A stretch of 64,000 nt of DNA from Turbatrix aceti. Taxonomy: Eukaryota; Nematoda; Chromadorea; Rhabditida; Panagrolaimidae. Under the pieces are notes generated by a model that ran no database searches, was not told the origin of the DNA, and saw nothing but the letters and a program-made list of their open reading frames with translations. The first letter of the stretch is position 1, and each line of letters begins with the position of its first letter. Below are positions 13,301 through 28,300 of this stretch, one piece after another. Where the stretch lies: positions 2,299,600-2,363,599 of the forward strand of contig OZ017769.1 in assembly GCA_963969345.1 (NCBI GenBank). The letters run 5' to 3'. The translations under genes and the position numbers were made by a program.

Positions 13301-16300
13301 AAATGAACGAAAAAAAACAAATTGTTATAAATTTTTGTGAAAAAAATTATTTGTAAATTATTTGTTTTTTTATAATTTTTTTTAGTTATTAGAGCGGTTG
13401 AAAGCGTTGAAAATATTATTTTGATGCGCGCGAACGACAAAAAACAAATTTTATAAAATTGTGTAAAAAACCGGCAAAAAAATATTTTTTTCAGATTCAA
13501 GCCAGTGGCCATCATCGAGTTCATCAAGCCGATCACCACCCGCCTGAACGCTCTGTTCGAAAATAGCTTTAACGTCGATCAAAATGAAAAATTCCTGTCC
13601 CACTTCAGGATGCTGCTCTCGAACGAACGGTACCTCGAATACCTGCAACTCATCGTCAAAACGGCGAGAAAGGTCATCGAAAGCGACAAAGCGGATTCGC
13701 TCAAGTGGGCCGAGCTCCTCGTCGACTGCGCCCGCCTCGAAAAGTCCCTGCACTCTGGAAAGTCCTCCGTGCCGTTCTCCTACGTCGAAGGCGTCGTCGC
13801 GAGAGCTGCCCGGGAAGGCCGATGGCTGCTCGTCGACGAAGTCAATCTCGCGTCCAGCGATTGTCTCGACGCGATCATCAGCGTGCTGGACGGCGTCATC
13901 AGCACCCATCCTGATTTCCGACTTTTTGCGTGCATGAATCCCGCAACGGACACCGGAAAGCGGAAGTTGCCTCCGGGAGTGCGGTCCAGGTTTACGGAAT
14001 TTTTTGTCCACGAACCGACGGATCAGGCCCAGCTGAAGGTTGTCGTGACAAACTACCTGCCGAACATCGCGGATGCCCATCTGCTGGCGCTGTTGAACTT
14101 TTATCGGCAGGCCATTGGAGCTTTTCCGAGGAAATACAGGTAATTTTTGAAAACAAGTGTTATAAATTTTTTTTCAAAATAAATAAAACTTTTACAAAAA
14201 AAAATTGATTTTTTTCGAATTAAAATTGCTTTTTATTTGAAATTTATTATTTAATTTTTAAATTTAAAAAATAGTGTTCAAACTTTTCTTTTTAAAAATA
14301 AAAAAAGTTTGCAATCAAATTTCTTTTTTTTAAATTAGAATTTTTTAACGCATTTTTAAAAAATTTTTTGATGCATTTTTAAAAATTAAATTTTTGACGA
14401 TAAACTTATTTTTTTCCAAAAAAAAATTTGAATATGAAAGCAATTTGAATGTGATAAAAACAACACATTTTGTAGAAATCTTTTTTTTACATTTTTTTAT
14501 ATAAAATTTTTTTTATAAAAAAAGGCAGAGCTTTAATGCAAAAAATCTAAATTTTTGATATAAAAATAAATATTTTTTCTACGAAATGTTTTTTTTTTTC
14601 TAATTTTAGCTTTTGTTCGTTTCCGTTCAATTTTTTTTCAAATATCAATTTTTCATAAATTTTTTGGAATTTTTCATTTTCAGTCTTTTTCTCTCAAAAA
14701 ATCAATTTCAGCCTCCGAAACCTCTGCCGAGCTCTGTGTTTCGCCGCCGAAGACGTCTACACGAACGCTTTCCGCTCGATCTACGAAGGCGTCGTCATGG
14801 CGTTCGCCAACGACCTCGATGCGGAAGGCTCCAAAAAGCTGAACGCGATCCTGTCCAAGCACTTTCCCAGCGTCCCGGCTGCCAACGCGAAGCCCAATCC
14901 GGACAAAAAGCAGGTCCTCGTCGAAGGCTCGTACATCGAGCAGGGCAACGCCGAGCTCCAGGCGGACTCCAAGTACATCTACACCAAGTCAGTGAAGTCC
15001 AGTCGAGCGAAACTCGCCCGGGCCGTGGCGAGTGGAAGATTTCCGGTGCTGCTCGAGGGCGAGACTTCCGCCGGCAAGACCTCCATGATCATGGATCTCG
15101 CGCTGACGACCGGCAATGTGGTCCATCGCATCAACAACCACGAACACACGGATCTCCAGGAGTACATCGGATGCTACGCACCGGATGCGGAAGGCCGGCT
15201 GACGTTTGTCGAAGGCGTTTTGCTCCAGGCTGTCCGTCAGGGAGACTGGGTCATCCTGGACGAGCTCAATTTGGCGCCTGTCGAAGTTCTCGAGGCTCTG
15301 AACCGGGTGAGTAAAAAAATTTTGAAAATTAAAAAAAAAATTTATAAAAAATTTTTCCAAAAAAAAACTTTTTGGAACTTTTTTTATACAGTTCTTTTTT
15401 TAAATTTATAAATAAAATAATTATTTTATTTAATAAAATAATTATAAAATAATTTTTTATAATAAATAATTAACGAAAAAAAATTTTTTTTAATAAAAAA
15501 ATTTTTTTTTAGATTTTTTAGTTCAGTTTGAAATATAAAATTGGAAAAAAATTTACAGGTGATATTTTTTAGGTAAAAATCAGTAGTAAAACATAAAAAA
15601 AATCTGGCTTTTTCGTGCGTAACATAAAATTAAAAAAAATTATTCTGAAATAAAAAAAAATAAAAATTTTTTTTAATTAAAAAAAAGTTTGTAATTTTTA
15701 CGTAAAAATTAATTTTAAAAGAACCAAAAATTATTTTCTGAAAAATTGGTCCATTGGCCTAAAAATTGGTTTTGGACAGTCCAATAAAAAAATTTTGGCC
15801 AAAACCTAAAATTTTGCCCAAATTAAGTCTCTACCAGAAAAAATATTTTATGCGATCCTTTGCAGCTCCTCGACGACAACCGTGAACTCTTCATCGCGGA
15901 AAAGAACATCGCAGTCAAAGCCCATCCTCGATTCCGCCTCTTCGCCACCCAGAACCCCGTCGGAACGTACGCAGGCCGCAAGCGACTCTCCCGTGCCTTC
16001 CTGAATCGCTTTGTCGTCCTTCGATTCGACCATCCGCCCTTCGAAGAACTCGTCGAAATCGTCTGCGCCCGGTGCAGCATTGCTCCGAGCCCGGCAAAGT
16101 GCATGATCAACGTCCTCACCCAGCTCAAGATGCACAGGGCTTCCACCGGGCTGTTCAACTCGTCGGACGGACTCATGACCCTTCGCGACCTCTTTCGATG
16201 GGCCAATCGTCTCGCTTCGAACCCCAGCGGCGAGTGGAAACAGATTCTGGCCGAACAGGGCTTCTTTTTGCTTGCTTCGAGGTGCAGGACTCCTCGGGAC

Positions 16301-19300
16301 GCGGAACAGGTCGTCAGTGTGCTGGAGGCTGTTTTTAAGGTTTGTTTTGGGGGGTTTTTGTTTAACCGAGCGGAGCTAGACCAAAATTTTGAAGGAACGC
16401 ATAAAAAATTATTTCTAAAAATTTGTTTGTAAAAAATTATTTAAAAAAATTTTTACGAAAATCATAATTTTTGAAAAAAATTTACCGAAAATCAAAATTT
16501 TTGAAAAAAAAATTAACCAAAAATCAAAATTTTTGAAAACAAAATTTTTGAAATAAAAATTTACCAAAAATAAAAATTTTTGAAAAAAAAATTTTCCGAA
16601 AATCAAAATTTTGAAAAAAAAATATTTTAAATAATTTTTTTTTGTTACAACAAAAATCTAAATTTTTTTTAATTTTTAGGTATAAAATTTAGAGAAGTGT
16701 TCTTTTTTGTAGAATAGAAAAAAAATTTTTAACTCGACTCGTTGAAATGAGAGCAAAATTCAAAAATAAAAGAACGGGAACAAAACAAAATCTAATTTGA
16801 AAACCCAAGTTTTTTTGCCGTTTAAAACCCCCAAATTTCAGGTGAAAATCAACGAAGAGCACCTCTTCGGCCCCGAATCCCCCTATCTCCCGGAAATCGC
16901 GAAACAAGCCTTCGCGCAGGACAAAGGCATCGTCTCGACGCTGGCCATGCGTCGGATGCTCATCCTCGCGGCCGAAGCCTTCCGCTGCAACGAGCCTGTC
17001 CTCATGGTCGGTGAGACTGGCTGCGGCAAGACGACAGCGGCGACCGTGCTCTCTGCCGGGCATCTGCTGTCCATCAACTGCCACGAGAGGACCGAAACCG
17101 CCGATCTCCTCGGCACAATTCGGCCCCGGGCCAATGGCGGATTTTTCTGGCAGGATGGAGTCGTCGTTCAGGCCATGAAAGCGGGAACGCTGTTGTTGAT
17201 CGATGAAATCTCGCTCGCGGCAGATTCGGTCCTGGAAAGACTCAATCCACTCCTGGAAAGCAGTCGAACGGTCCTCCTGACCGATGCGGGAGCGTCTGCC
17301 GAGGTCGTCAAGGCTGCCGAGGGCTTCCAGGTCGTCGCAACGATGAATCCCGGCACGGATTACGGCAAAAAAGAACTCTCCAAGGCTCTGAGAAACAGAT
17401 TCACGGAAATCTGGTGTTCATGCGATTTTCCGGTCGAAGATATCCGAAGCATTGTCGCCAGCGAACTCGGCGTTCACCAGCACAGGCGATCCGGTATCGT
17501 GGATGCGATCGTGGATTTTTTTGTCCTCTTTAACGCTGAGCTCGGACATCTCTTCCGGACTGTTTTTTCGGTTCGAGACATCGTCGCTGCTGCTCACATC
17601 TTTGTCGCCTGTCAGACGCGGACCAGAATGCCGGTTGCCAATTCGTATCTCCACGCTGTGACCGCTGTTGCTGTCGATGGCATTGGAATTATCCCGTCGA
17701 GGATCGACTACGATCAGGAACAAGTCATCGAGTTTTGCGAGCATTTGGTTGGTTTTTTTTATTTTTCGTAAAAAATAGAGACTGATCTGAAAAAAAAACA
17801 AAAATTGCCTAAAAAACTATAAAAAATTGTTTTGCATAAAAAATCGTATTTTTTTCGATAAAAAATTTTTTCACCTGAAAATTTGATAAAAAAAATTGCC
17901 TAAAAAACTGAAAAAAAATTTGGGTCTACTATACTTCAGCCCCCCACTGACTTTTGACCCCCCATGCTCGGACTTTGGCCCCCCATTTCACCTTAAATCA
18001 ATGACGACATGAGTTCGGAAATCCGTATGATAGAGCCCCCCATCTGTGGGGGGCTTTTTCATACGGAAATCGTGTTTAAGTAGAAAATGGGGGGTCATTC
18101 CATACGGCCGTGGCGCTACTATACTTTGAGCCCCCATCACGTTGAAAAATAAGCCCATGGGATATTTTAGAATACAGCCCCCCATACAAATTATTTTCAT
18201 TCAAATTTTCAAATATGGGGGGTTGTTGTAGCGCTATAACAGTCCCCCAGATTAAATGGGGGGCCATTGTAGCGCTACAACAGGCCCCCACATCAAATGG
18301 GGGACTGTTGTAGCGCTACATTGGCCCCCCATAATTTCCATAAACACAAAAAACATACCCAGCAATCATCCGCAGCAGACGAATTTTTGTACAGTCTCAT
18401 GGTTTTACCGCATCGACGACAGAGAAGAAACAAAAAGAACGACTGTCCAACGAATACAAATTTTTAAACAAAAATTCAGGGATAAGATTTTGCAAATTTG
18501 GGGGTTGTTATAGCTATACAATAGCCCCCCAACACCCATGTATAATCAATTGCTTGCGTGCAAAAAATGAAGTGGGGGGCTATTCCATACGGATAATCAA
18601 ACTCCTATGGGAAGCAGTTCATACAAATTTTCAAACACCTCCACACCAAAACACCTGGGGGGCCCTTCTGTATGTATAATCAAACTCCTGCGTGCAAAAA
18701 ATGAGATGGGGGGCTATTCCATACGGATAATCAAACTCCTATGGGGGGCTGTGCTCTAAAAAAACCCAAGGCGGCGTTGCTGCAATCGATGGGGGGCTGA
18801 AGTATAGTAGACCCAAAAATTTGATTAGCATAAAAAATGGTTTTTTTTTGATAAAAAAATTATTTCACCTGAAAATTTGCTGACGAAATTTTTTTGAACT
18901 GTAATGTTGTTTTTTTAAAATTGTTTTTTGTTTTGCATTGAAAATTTTTGTTTAAAAAATATTTTGCACAATAATTATTTGATCGAAAAAATAAAAAATA
19001 GTTTTTTTACCCTAAAAAATAAAAATAATATTTTTTTATAAAAAACGCTGCAGTTTTTATATTTTCACAAAATAATTTTTTTAATGCAAAGAATCGATCG
19101 ATAGACTTTTTATTTTTTTTTAGTTAAAAAAAACTTTTGCGTGGTTTTTTCGTTGAAATTTTTTCGTTGCGAGACTTTTTTTTTTCACTTTTGAGACATA
19201 AAATTCCTAAAAGCCGGACTAAAATGCATATTTTGTTCCAGTTTTTTTTTTAACTTTTTTGAGCGCTTTTTTTAGATCTCAACCCTCAGTGTGAAATACG

Positions 19301-22300
19301 ATCTCGGCGACATCGTCCCCAACTTCAAGCCTCCAGCCTACGATGGCTACTTCAACATTGGCTCCTTCTCCATCCCCAAAGGCCCCTGCGAAGACGACGA
19401 ATTCACCAGCGACTTCCACATGAGCGCGGAATGCGTCAAGACAAACGCGATCCGGGTCGCTCGGGCGCTCATGGTCAACAAGCCGGTCATGCTCGAAGGC
19501 GAGCCGGGTGTCGGCAAATCGAGTCTCATCGCGGCCCTCGCCTCGATCACTGGACATCGCCTGGTCCGACTCAATCTCAGCGACCAGACAGACCTCTCGG
19601 ATCTCTTCGGACACGATGTCCCTGTCTCCGCCGAAGACGGATCGATCACCTTCGAGTGGCAGGATGGACCCGTGCTCAAAGCGATCAAGGAAGGCTCATG
19701 GGTGCTTCTGGACGAGGTTGGCATTCAATTTTGAATTTGGGAGCAATTATACTGAATATTTGGGGTTTTTTAGATGAATCTGGCATCCCAATCGGTTCTG
19801 GAGGGCCTAAATTCCTGTTTCGACTTCCGACAACAACTTTTCATCGCTGATATCAACAAGACTTTCGAAATTGATGGAACGACCTGCCGATTTTTTGCCT
19901 GCCAGAATCCTCAGCGACAGGGTGGAAATCGGAGGGCACTGCCAAAGAGTTTTTTGAATCGGTTCACTTCGGTGAGTTTTTTTTAATATTTACATAAAAT
20001 GGGCAAAAATGAAGGCGATGATAAAAGTTACAGATGTGCCGAAATTTTTATAAAAATTTTTTTATAAACATTTGAAAAAAAATGAAAAAAAAAACATTAC
20101 TTTTGGCGTCAGTTTTTTTTATTTTTATAATTTCCAAAATTCAGCAATGCAAATTTAAAAAAAAATTGGCATAATCAGGAACTCAAATTGGGTCACATGG
20201 ACTATGTTTTTGGTCAAAACGAATTTTTTGTTCAAAAACATTTTCCCAAAAATTTCGGATGTTTTTTTGAGGTGTGAGGTTTAAAAAGTTGTATGAATCA
20301 GTCAAAATCGGTGCAGCGTTGTTTTTTTCTTGAATTTCAACAAAAAACTCCAATTTGGTTCAAAAAAAATTTACGACAAATTTTGTGTCCCCCTTGCCCA
20401 ACAAAAGCCTTCAGATCTACGTCCGTCCCCTAAACATGCTCTCCCTGACCCGCATCCTCCACGACGGGCTTCACGATTCTGAAAAAAACTTTGGAACCCG
20501 TATCATCAAGCTCAATCGCGAGGTTGCCAGAATCACGGACGACGAATGTCCCGGCCACACGTACGAATTCAACCTCCGTGACCTCCATCGCATGCGCGAC
20601 TTCTACCGCTGCTTTGGCGACGAAATCTTCGGCGCTGACCTCATCTACGTTAGCCGATTTCCCTCGCTCCACGTCAGAAAACGCGTCGTGGCTGCCATCA
20701 AGCGGGTCTTTGGCTACTATTACCTTCCGCGAACGGAAATCCAGTTTGACGACGAGAAAGGCGTCTACTTCGGCGAGCGGAAGTACAGCATTCAGCCGAC
20801 GAAGGCTGTCGACATCGACCTGACGAAGCTTCTGCTTCTGTCGTCCCAGGAAACCCTGCTCCAGCAACTGGCGGCCTGTGTCAAACTCGATTGGCTGGTT
20901 TTGCTCTCCGGCGCCCGTCATTCGGGTAAGTCATCTGCAGTCCGGGTTCTTGCTTCCCTGGCTCAGGTTCCGTTGATCAGAATGAAGCTCAACAAGGAGA
21001 CGGATGCCACCGAGCTCCTCGGAGCCTACGAACAGGTCGTCAACGACGAGGAACTCGAGTCAATCCGCAGGGATTTGCTGGATCTCTTCTCCAATGGACT
21101 CAGACGCATTCCGCCGCTCTACAAAAAGGCCCTACTCCAGGCAACTGAATCCACGGATGCGCTGAACGTCAAAGACATTCGCCGAATCATCGCCAAGGCT
21201 TCCGAACTCGCGGAAATCGATATCAGCGATCAGACAACGCTCGGCGACCTCACCCGGAAGGTGGAAAGCGTCTTTCTGAGCTTCAAATGGAGGCCCAGCG
21301 TTTTTGTGGACGCGTATACGAAGGGGAGCTGGTTGGTCATCGAAGACGTCAACTGCTGCTCGGCTGCTGTCCTCGATCGACTCAATACGTGTCTCGAAGC
21401 GAATGGAAGCCTCGTTTTGTCCGAAGAATCTTCCCTTGGCACCGGACCGATCAAACCGCATCCCAATTTTCGGGTTTTTTTCACCATGGACCCCAAAAAT
21501 GGTCCACTCTCCCGTGCAATGAGAAATCGGGCTGTCGAGATTGCAATTGGGCCCTGGAACAGCTGGTTTGGGGATCCGAGATCCGCGCTCAACGTCGTCC
21601 TCGCCAGGGAACAGGCCATGTGCTCGACGCTGCCTCTGGATGTATTTGAGAAGACTCTGGACCCCAAAATCGAAGAAGTCAAACAAATGCTCCAGGTCGC
21701 GGCCCGGCATCGTCTGACTGCGGTCGAACGACTCGCGGCAATCGATCCAACGGGAACGCTCCAACCAGCGCCGTCAACCCTTCCAACCGGGTTCTACGAC
21801 AAGATTTCGTTCGTCTACGGCATCTGTCGACCCGAATGTCTCCTTATCCTGTTGCCAGAACTAGAACCACGTCTGCCGCCCGCTGAACTCGTCCTCTTTG
21901 GAACGAGATCGAATCGAAGCCAGACACCGACCCTTCGACACGCCGCCTGGCGGTGGCAGATGTTCGATCGATGGACCAGACTTCAGCAGGATTCGGTAGG
22001 ACAGCTGCTCTGCACGCCTGCAGGATTTATCCTGGCGCTCTGTTCTACGACCACGGAGGTCATTGTCGATGACGATCTTCTCAACATCACGTTTACGGGC
22101 TTGAAACCGGATTTCAAGGCGTGTCTCCAGAAAGTTGTCAGAAGTTTGATACTGAATCGAGGAGGACAGAATTCTGGCTCGCCGTCGGCTCTCATAGATT
22201 CGAGGTTTTTTTCGATTTCTTCCGTGTATTTTGCTGATGAACGGATCGATAAGTAAGTTTTTTTATGTTTTTTTTTAAGATAATAAAAAATTTTTGGACT

Positions 22301-25300
22301 TTTTTTGCTCTACTTAAAAAAAAATTTTATATTCTTTGATTTTTTGTATAGTATTTAAAAAAAAATTCTGTTTATTTTTTGTACAACTTTTTTTATTTTT
22401 TGTCAGCTTTTAAATTTGTTTCAATTTTGGAAATTTGGTTTCAAATTTTTAGCATTGTGCACAATCGTTAAAAAATTAGTTTTATTAAAGCTATTTTTTT
22501 TGTAAAAAAAAGGTTTTTTGTACCAAAAAATGTTTATTGTCACTACTTCGAATTTTACAACTTTGATTTTTACAAATTAGCAATTTTTTCATGACTTCAG
22601 TTTTCTCCAAGTTTTCTCAATATTATTTTTGTTTATTAAAAAATATTTTTTTTATTTATAAAAACAAAATTACTTAAAAAAAATTGTTTCATAAAATTTT
22701 TTTTTACTTTGGCTTTTTTTTGTTTTTTTTGGTCATGAAATGAATTTTTTTCACAGGGTTCTGCTAACAATGATGTTGCAATGGCTCGCGACGTCCGTTT
22801 CCACCCTCTCCGACGCAGCGGATTCCCAATCGCCCTACGCGCTCTCGCGGGACTTCCTCGAAGCCCAAGCCGACATCTCCACCCTCAATTCTCGCCACCT
22901 CTCACACGTCTACGCGTTCATCAAGACGATTGCCTCGATTTGCGCTGGTTTGAACGTTGCCGACTGCCGGGGAGCGGCGTTCGACAAATCCATCCTCCAT
23001 TTCCTGACCAATGTCCTCGTCATGGCGGTTGAAATGACCAGAATTCCGGACGACCCTGAGAACTCCGGATACGTTCATCCACTGCTCTACGTCCGCCAGT
23101 GCATGCAGGATCTGGCCATCGATCCGACGAATGCGAGAAAGCCGTTGTCTGTCGTCTGCGAGGTCCTCTTCAACGACAAATTCTACAAACAGGAGCTCAA
23201 CAAATTCATGCAAAGCATCGGGTATTGCACGACGAATGAGAACGTTCAGTACTCCAGGTTGCTCGATTTCGTCTGTCATGTGAGACCTATGGCGACGAAG
23301 GATGAGGCGGAGAGCGTCATTGGTCCGCTGAAACAGGTAATTTTTTTCCGAACCGATTTTGAATAAAAAAATTTTAAAAAATTAAAATTTTTTTGTTTTT
23401 TTTTTAATTTTTCCCAAAAATTAAAATTTTCACCGATTCACTTATTCTGAATGGAAAAAACCGATTCTGAATGAAAAAAATCTAAATTTTTTTTTGTTTT
23501 TGTGTTTTTTTAATTTTTTTCAGAAAAATCTAAATTTTCACCGATTTTCCGATTCTGAATTGAAAAAACAAAGGAAGTGCAAAATTTTGTGTTTATTTTG
23601 GAGCGAAATCCCAATGCGGATCGAATTCAAAAGTCGCAAAAAAAATACGACAATTTGTCTTGTTTTTGTTTTAATTTTTCGTTTTTCAGTTATTTTACGC
23701 ATGTAAAAAAATTAGTCTAAAAATCTGAAAAACTTTTCCATTCCAATTTTGGATTTTGAAAATTTTACTTGGATTAAATAAATTTTAAAATTGCGAGCGC
23801 AAAAAAATAAACAAAAGGCAAAAAATCAAATTTGAAAACTCTGATTTTTAAACAAATATTCTGCACTAAGGAGACAACCTCCCGACACGAAAGCGCGTGC
23901 GCACTTTTTCTTGTTTTTTCGAAAGTGATGTCTCTTTGTCGGCATTTCTTGCATATTCATATATTTTTCTTAGTTTTGCCATTCTCCATTCTTATCAAGC
24001 TCAGTCAGACGATTCTATACCATTTTCAACTCAGGTTATAACTTGTCGGAGAAATCTGCTACAATGCGATGAAAATGCCCATTTTTTACCGTTATTTTGG
24101 ATCCGCTTTCAAAATTCTGAACAGGAATTCACGTTTTCTCAATTTAGCGACCTGCCCCCTACCCATAACTCGAATTTCGGCCCATAGCGGAGTTTCTAGC
24201 GCCCCCAGCATTCATGAAGAGGACGATTTTATTATGTCGCCTCTGACGTCTGTTGTCGAAATTATCCGAGTACATCGATATCGCTCCAAATGCATCTCAA
24301 CCTACTAATTTGTTCCCCTAGGTGTCAAAAAACACAAAAATAAGCAATACTTCACTTCCAAAAGTAGGCTAAAAACGAGGCAGATCAATGGTAGAACAGG
24401 GAACATTGTGCGTGTTATGTGCGCGTAGTGTTCCCTAACGGTTTTGACGGTGTAAAATATATCACAGGTTTACGAGCTCCAACGTTGCGATGGTAGTTTA
24501 CTTTTTTGTTTTTTAGCATCAGGGGGTTCAAATTAGTCAGGTAAGGCACAATTGGTCTAAAAACTTTTTACTACAATGATTCCGGTGTCAGACGTCAGAG
24601 CCGACATAATAAAATCGTCCTCTTCATGAATGCTGGGGGCGCTAGAAACTCCGCTATGGGCCGAAATTCGAGTTATGGGTAGGGGGCAGGTCGCTAAATT
24701 GAGAAAACGTGAATTCCTGTTCAGAATTTTGAAAGCGGATCCAAAATAACGGTAAAAAATGGGCATTTTCATCGCAATGTAGCAGATTTCTCCGACCAGT
24801 TATAACCTGAGTTGAAAATGGTATAGAATCGTCTGACTGAGCTTGATAAGAATGGAGAATGGCAAAACTAAGAAAAATATATGAATATGCAAGAAATGCC
24901 GACAAAGAGACATCACTTTCGAAAAAGTGCGCACGCGCTTTCGTGTCGGGAGGTTGTCTCCTTAGTGATTCTGTACAGTAAAATTTATTTTAGATCCGAG
25001 AAACCATCGAACACGTCCGAAAAAGTCAAATTGTGGGTCGAAAAACACTCCGAGTCCTGACTGAAGGCCTGCACGAGTGTGTGACAGCATTCGGCGTCAT
25101 GGAGACGTCGGATTGCAGCAAACTGGTCGTCATCTTCCCGGATTCGCCGGTGCACATCGTGGAATCCATCGAGCACATCAACTTCCGGGACGAGGACGTC
25201 AAAAGATCCCTCCAGTGTCTGATGTTGATGAACACGAGTTTTGGAATCAGAAAAATTGACCCATCTTTCAAGGTGAGTTTTTTTGAAAAGTGTGAATTGA

Positions 25301-28300
25301 ATAATTTTGCTTGTATAGTTGAGCAACGTCCGCACCCACAACGTCATGATCGATGTCATCTGCAACTTTTGGTCAGCGTTCCACTTTTCGACGACATCGC
25401 TTTCGGCTGTCGCGCTCAAAGATCTTGGTGCTGCTTCTACGCACGTCGGAAATCATCGGAGTCTGACGTGGATGCTGGACCGACTCTTTACGGGTTCTTT
25501 TGCCGAGTTTGAGTGAGTTTTTGGCTTGGAATTGGGGGCTAAAATGGGGGGGTGTCGGTCCTTACAAGTTTTTTTTTTGCGGAAAAAAACGAATATAATC
25601 AACAACTTGCAAAAAAAATAATTTTTTGCCCAAAAATTTGTTGTCAGATTTTTTGAAAAAAATTTTTGGAAAAAAAATATTTAAAAAAAAATTTTTTTTG
25701 TCGAATTTTAATCTCTGCTTCGAATCCAACTTTTTTATAGTCGTTTTTTTTAAAAAGTCAGTTTTTTATAGTCAGCAAAAAAAATTTCCTGTTTATTTTA
25801 CCAAAAAAATTGATATTGGATTTAAAAAAATTTTGTTGAAAAAAATATTGTGAAAAGTTTGGCTCAATTTTGAAAGAAAAAAAACGTTATTAGCCGTTTT
25901 GGAAATTTTTTAGCCAAAAACTCGGAGCGCTACAAAGCATCCCGTCTGGCGGGTACGTCGAGTACCCGACCATCGAAGGCGTCTACCGGAACGCGGCCAA
26001 AAACCTCGCAAATCTCATTCCGAGAAAAGGCATGGTCGATCCTGCGCTCGCGGAACTCGTCCAATTCAATCTTGCCCAGACGAAGCGGGATGTCGTTCGA
26101 CTGTTCACAGACTGCGATATTGTTTTCCCCGTCGTCTCGTCGACCCATCCCCTTCTACGCTTCCTCACCGAAGCTGAGAAGGAATTGGATCTCAAAATTT
26201 CGAACTTTGAACTGTCGATTGACAACGTTTATCGTTCATCGCATCTCAAGGTAGGGAGGGGAATTGGATTTGGAGTGGTTTAGAGAAGGGTTTTTTTGCA
26301 GTTTGACGACCTCAGAGATGACCTGAGCAACTTTTACAAGCAATGGAAACAGCTGTATGACCGGACGTCGATGCACACTGGTGGCAGCATGCTGAATCGC
26401 CTTTCACGCGCTGAACTGGACTCGGTCTTCCTGATGTACCACCAGATGAGCGACATGCTCGAGACCCTCAACGACAAACTCGTCTTTGACTACTACGACC
26501 TGCCGGACGTTGTCGTGCCTCTCCTGCTCGTCGTTCAGGTACTCCACGTCGTCGTCAGCTACGACAAACAATGCGCGGCCGAAGCACTCAACGCGAACCG
26601 GGTCCATGAGAAATTCGGCTTCAACGGCCGCATCGATCCCGTGACATTCAATGTTGACGTCTTTGCTACGAGCAAGCCTTTCCGGGAGACGTGCCTCGCG
26701 GGCCAGGAAGGACCGATGCCGATGCAGCTCCAGACGCTGCTCGCTGAGAGCTTCATCCTCAGCAGCGACCCCTTCTTCAGGCAGGCGGCTGTCGACTGGC
26801 TGATCGTTGAGTGGGATCAGTGGTACGCGAAGCACAGCGTCAGAAAGGCTGAATTGTTCACCGTCAAGCAGAGGACTCAGCCGAGCGATCAGGGCGACGC
26901 TGAAGACGATGAAATGACCATCGATCCGGAGGACATCGAAATCCGGCAACTCCTGCCGAACTTTGCAAACTCGGAATTCGTCAACGCGAAGCCAGAATCA
27001 CTTTCCAGCCGTCTCCCCGAACCAGGCGATATTCTGAGACTCTCGCGACGAATCATCGCCGACGACCTCAAAACGTCAGCTGCCCTCGTCAGCCAGCAGG
27101 TCGACGCGACGGCCCTCGCTTTCCTCCCCGCTGTCTGGGTCTTTGACCACCTCAAGCACTCGTCTCTCATCAAAAATGAGTCGAGAGTAGCGTGGTGCGT
27201 TGACAGCCTTCCAACGCTGCCCAGCACGATCGTCGATGGACATCTCGTCGCGCTCAAGGCCTTTGAAGGACTTCTCGCGGGCAGGGGAGACGCCAAGAAG
27301 GCATCGAAGACCCCGATCAACGTCTACACCGAAAATGATCCCTCCGAAGTTATCCGGAGCGTGGATGCGATTCGGAAGCTTCTAGCAAGGCTGACAGACG
27401 TCCGAAACGAATTTCCGGATGAAGCGAACCTCAAGGAGATCGAAAGAATCGTTCACCAATTTCTCGACTGCGATTGTGGAGTTCCGCAACTCAGGATGGC
27501 TTCTTGGATCGAAAATATCCTCGGTGAGTTTTTTTTTCAGGGTGGCGAAAATTTTTGGGGATTGAAAATTTGGGAATTATTTTTGGGAGAATATTTTATT
27601 TTAATTGAAAAAATGAAAACATTAGCATGTTTTATTTTTTTTAAATGAAAAAAAAAACAATTAAAATGAATCAAAAATTGATACTAAATACGTAACAAAA
27701 AATTGTACATTTTTATCAAAATTTTTTATTTAATGTGGCATAATTTTTTTGAGAATTATTTTTTACGGGGAAATTTCGGAATAATTCCCAGGAGAATATC
27801 CTGGTCTTTTTGGGTGGTTTTTGGATTGAAATGAGCTTTTTTTAATGTTTTTAGAGCGTTCCGAACTCTGGCAATCCATCTCGCCCCGGGAATTCTCCCT
27901 GGCAGCCCAACTCGACGAGCTCCAGACGATTCTCGTCGATTGGCGCAAGATGCAGGTCCTCTCGTGGCAGCACATTATCCGTTCCGTCGAAGAAGACTCC
28001 CGTGCACTCGCATTTGCCACCAGCTTTCCTCTAGTTTCGACCTTCATCGAAATGGCCAGATCCCAGGATTGGGACGCGATTACCAATTTCTACACCATGA
28101 TTCTCTCCTGGATCATGTCGTCTACGCTCGTCGACTTTGAAGCGCGTCTTGAATTTGTCCATTTCCTCGAGCGTCTCGCCGTCTACATGTCTGACTTCAT
28201 AGTCATCGGCGCCGACGTCCCGGTGGCGCTGAGATCGATGAGGTTTTTCTTCGAAGCCTTCAAGCCACTGGTGACCGAAAAAATTGAGGCAAAGCGTCGA

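Larger units (their letters stand above)
10534..22252 (+). other. mdn-1: Midasin six-AAA motor ring (domain region)
   Basis: Exons 2-12 encode six AAA modules in tandem. Walker A sequences are GPVGCGKSS, GETGVGKTS, GETSAGKTS, GETGCGKTT, GEPGVGKSS and the degenerate SGARHSGKSS. Walker B-like strings include ILLEDID (exon 4), LLVDEVNLA (exon 6), VILDELNLAP (exon 7), LLIDEISLA (exon 9), VLLDEMNLA (across exons 10/11) and LVIEDVN (exon 12). ATNP/AxMNP-type sensor strings (ACMNP, ATQNP, ATMNP, ACQNP) follow modules 2-5, while the sixth has FTMDP. The sixth module's weak motifs suggest reduced nucleotide turnover, which is inference. Confidence 0.93.

Noticed and set aside
24069..24772. Same ~70-residue frame on both strands (24069 + and 24557 -).
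   Set aside because: It lies in the two arms of a foldback transposon and is duplicated with them; no protein signature.
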